DNA of 12,101 bases from Oleispira sp051275515 (GTDB lineage: Bacteria > Pseudomonadota > Gammaproteobacteria > Pseudomonadales > Oceanobacteraceae), in the NCBI GenBank assembly GCA_051275515.1, contig JBNMOT010000103.1:1-12101 (forward strand), written 5' to 3'. Below, in pieces: positions 7,665-12,101 of the stretch. The notes below the pieces were generated by a model. That model worked only from the letters and a program-made list of their open reading frames with translations, had not been told where the DNA came from and did not search any database. Position 1 is the stretch's first letter; every line of letters starts with the position of its first letter. The position numbers and the translations under genes were made by a program.

Positions 7665-7712
7665 GTGTTAGAAGCATATTGCACGCCTCCGGTCACGGAC
7701 AAAACCGCTTAA
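7665..7712 (+). pseudogene. 15-codon leader frame resembling the start of canonical acnB
   Basis: GTG 7665 is preceded by AGAGGA (7652-7657) with a 7-base spacer, a better ribosome binding site than that of acnB itself. The frame encodes VLEAYCTPPVTDKTA and ends at TAA 7710-7712. Its first five residues match the N-terminus of ordinary proteobacterial aconitase B (MLEAY in many species, MLEEY in E. coli), and it sits 52 bases before a gene for a different type of AcnB. One reading is a fossil: promoter, ribosome binding site and first codons of a native acnB whose body was lost when a foreign gene replaced it. The other is a functional leader peptide, since its stop codon overlaps the left arm of a terminator hairpin and a ribosome there would prevent that hairpin from forming. 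The match is only five residues, so chance is not excluded. Confidence 0.45.
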
Positions 7713-7729
7713 ATAGAAAGCGGTTTTTT
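7701..7729 (+). terminator. Intrinsic terminator or attenuator upstream of acnB
   Basis: AAAACCGCTT (7701-7710) pairs perfectly with AAGCGGTTTT (7718-7727) around a 7-base loop, followed directly by more T (six in a row, 7724-7729). This is a classical Rho-independent terminator lying between the candidate promoter and the acnB ribosome binding site, with no other gene in between for it to terminate except the 15-codon leader. Either it attenuates acnB transcription or it is a relic of an earlier gene end. The A-run on the left makes it usable on the minus strand as well. Confidence 0.7.
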
Positions 7730-7764
7730 AATAGTCATTATTATAACTTGAGTGAGAGATTCCT

Positions 7765-10551
7765 ATGAGCTTGTATACAGAATACCTAGAAGAAATTGAG
7801 GTTCGTAAAAACGACCTTGGCTTAAACCCAAAGCCTATTGATACCGCTGATCTTTTATCAGAAATCATTGCTCAGATTAAAGATACTGGCAATGCAGCGC
7901 GCGCAGCTTCTCTAGACTTCTTCATCTACAATACGATTCCGGGTACTACCAGTGCTGCTGTCGTTAAAGCAGCGTTCTTGAAAGGCATCGCTCTTGGTAA
8001 AGAGACTATTGCCGAAATCACGGCTGAATTTGCTCTTGAGCAACTGTCTCACATGAAAGGCGGCCCTTCTGTTGAAGCGCTACTAGACATCGCGCTTTCT
8101 GACGATGCACAAGCTAAAGCCGCTGGCGAAGTTCTAAAGTCTCAGGTATTCCTTTACGAAGCTGACACATCTCGCCTTGCTGACGCTTTCAAAGCGGGCA
8201 ATGCCATCGCTAAAGACGTTTTAGAAAGCTACACAAAGGCCGAGTTCTTTACCAAGCTTCCTGAAATCGACGAAAAAATCGACGTAGTGACTTACATCGC
8301 AGCTGAAGGTGACATCTCTACTGACCTTCTTTCTCCAGGTAACCAGTCTCACTCTCGTGCCGACCGTGAATTGCACGGCCAGTGCATGATTACTCCTGAA
8401 GCTCAGCAAGAAATTGTTGCTCTAGGTAAGAAGCATCCGAATGCTAAAGTGATGCTAATCGCTGAAAAAGGCACTATGGGTGTGGGTTCTTCTCGTATGT
8501 CTGGCGTAAACAACGTTGCACTTTGGGCGGGTAAGAAGACGTCTCCTTACATCCCATTCATCAACAACGCACCAGTAGTTGCGGGAACTAACGGTATCGC
8601 TCCGATCTTCCTTACGACTGTTGGTGTAACCGGCGGTATCGGTCTTGACCTTAAAAACTGGGTTAAAAAAGTAGACGCTAACGGCAACGTCGTTAAAGAT
8701 GCTAACGGCGACAACGTATTAGAAGAAGCGTATTCTGTTGCTACCGGTACTGTTTTCACGATCGATACGAACGCTAAAAAGCTTTTCAATGGCGATGTAG
8801 AAGTTGCTGATGTTGCTGACGCTTTCTCTCCTCAGAAAGTTGAATTCATGAAAGCGGGCGGTTCTTATGCTTTGACTTTCGGTAAGATGCTACAAGCATT
8901 TGCTGCTGAAACTTTGGGTATTAAAGCACCTTCTGTATTTGCTGCTTCCAAGGAAATCTCTATTGCAGGCCAAGGCCTTACGGCTGTTGAAAAAATCTTC
9001 AACCGCAACGCAGTAGGCGTAGCATCTTCTACTCCTCTTCATACGGGTTCTGACGTTCGCGTTAAAGTGAACATCGTAGGTTCTCAAGATACGACAGGTC
9101 CGATGACTTGCCAAGAACTTGAGTCTATGGCGGCTTCTACTATTGCTCCAAGTGTTGATGGTGCCTTCCAGTCTGGTTGTCACACTGCATCAGTATGGGA
9201 CAACAAAGCTAAAGCTAATACCCCTAAGCTAATGGCATTCATGAACGACTTCGGCGTAATCACTGCACGTGATCCGAAAGGCGTTTATCACTCAATGACT
9301 GACGTAATTCACAAAGTATTGAACGACATCACTATTGATGATCGCGCAATCATCATCGGTGGTGACTCGCATACTCGTATGTCTAAGGGCGTCGCCTTCG
9401 GTGCTGACTCTGGTACGGTTGCGATTGCATTGGCGACTGGCGAATGTGCTATGCCAATCCCTGAGTCTGTTAAAGTGACCTTTAAAGGCCACATGAAAGA
9501 CCACGTTGATTTCCGTGATGTTGTTCACTCAACTCAAGCACAAATGCTTAACAAGTTCGGCGAAAACGTTTTCCAAGGCCGCGTAATCGAAGTTCAAATC
9601 GGAACGTTGCTTGCTGACCAAGCGTTTACCTTCACTGACTGGACTGCAGAAATGAAAGCTAAGGCTTCTATCTGTATTTCTACCGACGATACTTTAGTTC
9701 AGTCTTTAGAACTATCGAAAGCGCGTATCCAGATCATGATCAACAAGGGCATGGATAACGCTGCCAACATGCTTCAAGGTCTTATCGATCTTGCTGACAA
9801 GCGTATTGCAGGTATCCAGTCTGGCGAAGAACCAGCACTTGCTCCAGATGACACGGCTAAGTACTTCGCTGAAATGGTTGTTGATCTAGACTTGATCGAC
9901 GAGCCAATGATTGCTGACCCAGACGTAAACAACGAAGACGTTTCAAAGCGTTATACGCACGATGTTATCCGTCCAGCGTCCTTCTACGATGGCCGTAAAG
10001 TTGATTTAGGCTTTGTGGGTTCTTGCATGGTTCACAAAGGCGACATGCAAATCATCGCCGCGATGCTGCGTAACCTAGAGAAGAAAGGTCCTATCACGTT
10101 CAAATCTCCTCTCGTTGTAGCGCCACCTACTTACAATATCGTTGACGAACTAAAAGCTGAAGGCGATTGGGATGTCCTAGCGAAATACGCGGGTTTCACT
10201 TTCGATGATACGAATCCAAAGGAAGCAGCGCGTACTAAGTACGAAAACATCATGTACCTAGAACGCCCTGGTTGTAACCTATGCATGGGCAACCAAGAGA
10301 AAGCAGAAGCAGGTGATACTGTTCTTGCCACCTCTACCCGTCTTTTCCAAGGCCGTGTTGTAGAAGACTCTACTGAGAAGAAAGGTGAATCTCTACTAGG
10401 TTCAACGCCAATGGTTGTATTGGCTAGCATATTAGGCCGCTTCCCAACACTTGCTGAGTACAAAGAATCGGTTGATGGTATTAACCTAACAAGCTTCGCG
10501 CCTCCGTCTGAAGACCTAGCGCGTCCAGCAATTCCTCTTAAAGCTGTTTAA
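7765..10551 (+). CDS. acnB: Aconitate hydratase B, long Bacteroidetes-like form
   Basis: Cytoplasmic [4Fe-4S] enzyme interconverting citrate and isocitrate through cis-aconitate in the TCA cycle; AcnB proteins often also hydrate 2-methylaconitate. The 928-residue chain has the AcnB order: N-terminal HEAT-like domain (about 1-165), swivel domain (from about 175, containing DISTDLLSPGNQ), then the three catalytic domains. Visible active-site signatures are GSQDTTG (439-445), SGCH (Cys472-His473) and GGDSHTR (532-538). Cluster ligands are Cys754 (GSCM), Cys837 and Cys840 (GCNLC). Proteobacterial AcnB is usually about 865 residues; the extra length and wording of this protein throughout fit the long form I know from Bacteroidetes, suggesting transfer. 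Codon choice is strongly biased (GCT, GTT, TCT, AAC), as in highly expressed genes and unlike its neighbours. The ATG has only a modest site, GAGAG (7754-7758). Function is very secure; foreign origin is inference. Confidence 0.96.
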   Translation: MSLYTEYLEEIEVRKNDLGLNPKPIDTADLLSEIIAQIKDTGNAARAASLDFFIYNTIPGTTSAAVVKAAFLKGIALGKETIAEITAEFALEQLSHMKGGPSVEALLDIALSDDAQAKAAGEVLKSQVFLYEADTSRLADAFKAGNAIAKDVLESYTKAEFFTKLPEIDEKIDVVTYIAAEGDISTDLLSPGNQSHSRADRELHGQCMITPEAQQEIVALGKKHPNAKVMLIAEKGTMGVGSSRMSGVNNVALWAGKKTSPYIPFINNAPVVAGTNGIAPIFLTTVGVTGGIGLDLKNWVKKVDANGNVVKDANGDNVLEEAYSVATGTVFTIDTNAKKLFNGDVEVADVADAFSPQKVEFMKAGGSYALTFGKMLQAFAAETLGIKAPSVFAASKEISIAGQGLTAVEKIFNRNAVGVASSTPLHTGSDVRVKVNIVGSQDTTGPMTCQELESMAASTIAPSVDGAFQSGCHTASVWDNKAKANTPKLMAFMNDFGVITARDPKGVYHSMTDVIHKVLNDITIDDRAIIIGGDSHTRMSKGVAFGADSGTVAIALATGECAMPIPESVKVTFKGHMKDHVDFRDVVHSTQAQMLNKFGENVFQGRVIEVQIGTLLADQAFTFTDWTAEMKAKASICISTDDTLVQSLELSKARIQIMINKGMDNAANMLQGLIDLADKRIAGIQSGEEPALAPDDTAKYFAEMVVDLDLIDEPMIADPDVNNEDVSKRYTHDVIRPASFYDGRKVDLGFVGSCMVHKGDMQIIAAMLRNLEKKGPITFKSPLVVAPPTYNIVDELKAEGDWDVLAKYAGFTFDDTNPKEAARTKYENIMYLERPGCNLCMGNQEKAEAGDTVLATSTRLFQGRVVEDSTEKKGESLLGSTPMVVLASILGRFPTLAEYKESVDGINLTSFAPPSEDLARPAIPLKAV

Positions 10552-10556
10552 CTGAC

Positions 10557-10604
10557 GTACAGGATGTACTAATGCCGAGTAGGACATGGATGTCCAAGAA
10601 CGGC
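10557..10604 (+). repeat. Tandem GGA hairpins, CsrA/RsmA-site-like
   Basis: Hairpin one is GTAC (10557-10560), loop AGGAT, GTAC (10566-10569). Hairpin two is GGACA (10582-10586), loop TGGA, TGTCC (10591-10595), enclosed by a second stem GCCG (10574-10577) with CGGC (10601-10604). The second contains ACATGGATGT, which fits the ACANGGANGT loop consensus of CsrA/RsmA-family RNA-binding proteins; the first has GGA in its loop but is one base short of that consensus. It begins six bases after the acnB stop. It may be a regulator-binding 3' UTR or a copy of a dispersed palindromic repeat. Confidence 0.5.
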
Positions 10605-10623
10605 CTTTAATAAATTAAGAAGT

Positions 10624-10669
10624 CTAGCTGTACTTTTGTTAAGTATAAGCTAGGCTCTTTCTTAAGAGC
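10624..10669 (+). terminator. Two further hairpins, possible first acnB terminator
   Basis: CTAGCT (10624-10629) pairs with AGCTAG (10648-10653), continued by TACTT (10631-10635) with AAGTA (10641-10645) around loop TTGTT. It is followed by the T-rich GCTCTTTCTT, which could release the acnB transcript. The same T-rich stretch can instead form a perfect second hairpin, GCTCTT (10654-10659) with AAGAGC (10664-10669). Confidence 0.42.
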
Positions 10670-10713
10670 AAAATGAGTGACTAGAATAAAGGATTAGAAA
10701 GACGCACAAAAAG

Positions 10714-10791
10714 ATGGATGACGAAGAGTGGATTTATACGGTTAAGCTTAACTTGTATATGCAGCTCACCGATTTGATCGGCTTCTACTGA
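10714..10791 (+). CDS. Possible 25-residue small protein, unknown
   Basis: ATG 10714 to TGA 10789-10791 encodes a short chain with an acidic start (MDDEEW) and a mixed hydrophobic remainder ending in LIGFY. Only AAAAG precedes the ATG, so the ribosome binding site is poor. A weak -10-like TAGAAT (10682-10687) lies upstream and the strong terminator at 10824-10874 downstream, so a transcript of roughly 180 bases could exist as a small mRNA or a non-coding RNA. I do not recognise the sequence, and it may be chance. Confidence 0.2.
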   Translation: MDDEEWIYTVKLNLYMQLTDLIGFY

Positions 10792-10823
10792 CTGATACTG
10801 AAAATTTATATTACTGATTGCTT

Positions 10824-10874
10824 AAAAAACCGCTTACCTTGATTCTTATAATGAAAAGGGGAAGCGGTTTTTTT
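10824..10874. terminator. Strong bidirectional intrinsic terminator
   Basis: AAAAAACCGCTT (10824-10835) pairs over 12 bases with AAGCGGTTTTTT (10862-10873); CCTT (10837-10840) and AAGG (10856-10859) extend the stem inward across a small bulge. An A-run on the left and seven T on the right make it effective in both directions: the end of the acnB region and a barrier to read-through from the minus-strand genes. Its core stem AAAACCGCTT/AAGCGGTTTT is identical to that of the hairpin before acnB. Confidence 0.8.
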
Positions 10875-11026
10875 ATGCCTAAAATAACACTGTAACCTAA
10901 TTCAGTGAGTAACAATCTAACGTAAATTATTACTGGATATTCTCAGAGCACGTATTTAATCTCTATTGAATAAGTTTGGGAAGCGTATTTTTATATAGGT
11001 GAACGATGACATACGTTGGCACTAAC

Positions 11027-11422
11027 CTATACAGACTGACAAACGACAAAGAAACAATTGAGCTCTGCATTTTCACCAAACCCAATTAAGGGCGTGTCTA
11101 ATCTTACATGTGAATCATCAAGTTCTTTTTCTTCTGCTGCAAACACAGCATAACCCTGCACATCTTCACTCAGGTTCTCGTTAAGCAAAATGGCCTTTGC
11201 TTCGGTGATGGTGACACCGTCAGGCGATTGCTCATCAAAGTGTAATAAACACTCTTTATCTTCTGAATCTATTTCAATCTTAGTCACTGGCAAAGCATTA
11301 CCGAACTCCTCCGCTTCACCATTTTCGTTTAGGGTCACTTTTAAAACGTGTAAACGGAAGTGTTCTTCTACTTCGGTTTGAACTTCAAACTCTAGCAGTA
11401 AATCTCTGACATGTTTACTCAT
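11027..11422 (-). CDS. Acidic conserved-looking protein of unknown function
   Basis: From the chosen start this is a 131-residue soluble protein, rich in Glu and Asp, with no signal peptide or membrane segment. Alternating hydrophobic and charged positions (for example FRLHVLKVTLNENGEAEEF) suggest mostly beta structure. I do not recognise the family. The frame stays open to a TTG at 11428, but ATG 11422 is preferred because AAGGAA lies seven bases before it. It follows the exonuclease gene on the same strand with a 69-base gap and may be co-transcribed, although a perfect 12-base palindrome (TAATGATCATTA, 11483-11494) lies at the exonuclease stop. Good start geometry and uninterrupted length support it as a real gene. 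Confidence 0.75.
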   Translation of the reverse strand: MSKHVRDLLLEFEVQTEVEEHFRLHVLKVTLNENGEAEEFGNALPVTKIEIDSEDKECLLHFDEQSPDGVTITEAKAILLNENLSEDVQGYAVFAAEEKELDDSHVRLDTPLIGFGENAELNCFFVVCQSV

Positions 11423-11491
11423 GAACAATTTCCTTGTTGAGGCTAACCACTTAACTTTAACGATATAATGGAGTACTACTTATAATGATCA

Positions 11492-12076
11492 TTACAACGA
11501 CAATTCAACGCAAATCGCACAATGCGCATCATTGGCGGCATATATAATTTGATTGTCTTTAAGCGGATACGCGCCCCAGTTTGATTTCTGAGCGCCCTTG
11601 CCTAAACGAGCGTTAAGCACCATGGCGACTGCAGCCCTAGCGCCAATACGATTTTTTTCACCCGCTATTTTTTTTAACTTAACCGATAAATCGTCTGTAT
11701 TGACGATATAAATATTGAGCTTGTCACGCAGCTCTTTATTATCGCCATTAAGACCGAAGCCTACTTTTTTTATACTTGGGTTACTTAAAATTTTACCTGC
11801 ACAGGATACCGCAAAAGGAAAACGAGTTGGGAATAGATACGCTGCTGTCTTGGTCGCCAGCTGGATTAACGTTGGGCCCGGGCTAATATCACCTTTAATA
11901 AAAATAGGTTTACTTTCTGTATCAAACCCAAGACACACTTCATTCTCTAGCACTTTTAATGCCTGTTCAGCATCCCGTTCATTTTCAATGATCTTAATAT
12001 CTAGAAGACAAAGGCCCACATACAAAGGTAACTCTCTTATCTGATCCTTAGTAGGGCGTTCCATATTATTTTTCAT
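11492..12076 (-). CDS. 3'-5' exonuclease, DEDDy (RNase D/WRN-like) family
   Basis: A 194-residue single-domain nuclease of the DnaQ-like superfamily. The DEDDy catalytic set is present: Asp52 and Glu54 in GFDTESKP (Exo I), Asp112 in GFGLNGDNKEL (Exo II), and Tyr179 with Asp183 in YAAND (Exo III, YxxxD). These acidic residues would bind two metal ions to remove nucleotides from 3' ends. It closely resembles the stand-alone 3'-5' exonucleases of Pseudomonas that begin with MEHPTKEQ-like sequence and has no HRDC domain, so it is not RNase D itself; the natural substrate (DNA or RNA) cannot be told from sequence. ATG 12076 has only a weak GAG upstream. ATG 12064 (Met5, MERPTKDQ) fits the Pseudomonas homologues better but has no ribosome binding site either. 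The gene is complete, 25 bases from the window edge. Confidence 0.88.
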   Translation of the reverse strand: MKNNMERPTKDQIRELPLYVGLCLLDIKIIENERDAEQALKVLENEVCLGFDTESKPIFIKGDISPGPTLIQLATKTAAYLFPTRFPFAVSCAGKILSNPSIKKVGFGLNGDNKELRDKLNIYIVNTDDLSVKLKKIAGEKNRIGARAAVAMVLNARLGKGAQKSNWGAYPLKDNQIIYAANDAHCAICVELSL

Positions 12077-12101
12077 TAGTACTCAATTCGTAGACGCAGA
12101 C

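Larger units (their letters stand above)
7286..7764. promoter_or_regulatory. Divergent pdxB-acnB control region
   Basis: About 480 bases separate the starts of pdxB and acnB. The region holds the candidate pdxB promoter, a 15-base palindrome (7456-7470), a candidate acnB promoter (7525-7553), a short leader reading frame (7665-7712) and a terminator hairpin (7701-7729). A 67-codon frame open from 7509 to 7712 has no ribosome binding site at its ATG and is not called as a gene; only its last 15 codons, preceded by a good site, look meaningful. An untranslated leader of about 200 bases is implied for acnB. Confidence 0.55.
10552..11026. other. Hairpin-rich intergenic region after acnB
   Basis: This 475-base gap holds four successive hairpins close behind acnB (10557-10669), a possible 25-codon frame (10714-10791) and a strong terminator (10824-10874). 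The stretch 10875-11026 shows no gene, no clear terminator for the incoming minus-strand gene and no recognisable element. Confidence 0.6.

Noticed and set aside
7509..7712. 67-codon plus-strand frame before acnB
   Set aside because: The ATG has no ribosome binding site, it starts upstream of the best acnB promoter, and the sequence has no protein-like character before the last 15 codons, which are treated separately.
8890..9183. Minus-strand frame of 97 codons inside acnB (and similar ones at 8547-8789, 9292-9528 and 10131-10463)
   Set aside because: They are antisense shadows of the strongly biased acnB codons; no ribosome binding sites or family features.
11715..12044. 109-codon plus-strand frame opposite the exonuclease gene
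   Set aside because: It is a shadow of a gene with an intact DEDDy active site and has no independent support.

Overview
The window reads as chromosomal DNA of an AT-rich marine-type gammaproteobacterium, probably in the Oceanospirillales/Pseudomonadales neighbourhood. The basis is protein-family resemblance: a DXP-pathway pdxB, an FbpABC-type iron importer, a Pseudomonas-like 3'-5' exonuclease and a 7TMR-DISM hybrid kinase. No rRNA, tRNA, CRISPR array, insertion sequence or prophage gene was seen.

Layout: bases 1-47 look like the last codons of an iron-binding periplasmic protein. A terminator-like hairpin (122-142) follows at the start of the permease gene fbpB (102-1766), and then comes the ATPase gene fbpC (1816-2889). 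Together they form a ferric-iron ABC importer. A large membrane hybrid histidine kinase (2956-5697) follows on the same strand. After an AT-rich gap of about 360 bases, pdxB (vitamin B6 synthesis) lies on the minus strand; its best start is a GTG at 7258. A divergent regulatory region (7286-7764) separates it from acnB (7765-10551), which encodes the TCA-cycle aconitase B. A hairpin-rich non-coding stretch (10552-10873) ends in a strong bidirectional terminator. Two minus-strand genes close the window: an acidic protein of unknown function (start at 11422) and a DEDDy 3'-5' exonuclease (11492-12076).

The most unusual point is at acnB. The protein is 928 residues long and its sequence resembles the long aconitase B that I associate with Bacteroidetes, not the roughly 865-residue proteobacterial form. 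Just upstream lies a tiny reading frame (7665-7712) with a good ribosome binding site. It begins Val-Leu-Glu-Ala-Tyr, like the N-terminus of ordinary proteobacterial AcnB (Met-Leu-Glu-Ala/Glu-Tyr), and its stop codon sits in a perfect 10-bp terminator hairpin. This could be the fossil start of a native acnB replaced in place by a foreign one. It could equally be a leader peptide with an attenuator that now controls the foreign gene; both may be true.

Downstream of acnB there are tandem hairpins, one with GGA in the loop and one matching the CsrA/RsmA site consensus. They suggest post-transcriptional control or a dispersed palindromic repeat.
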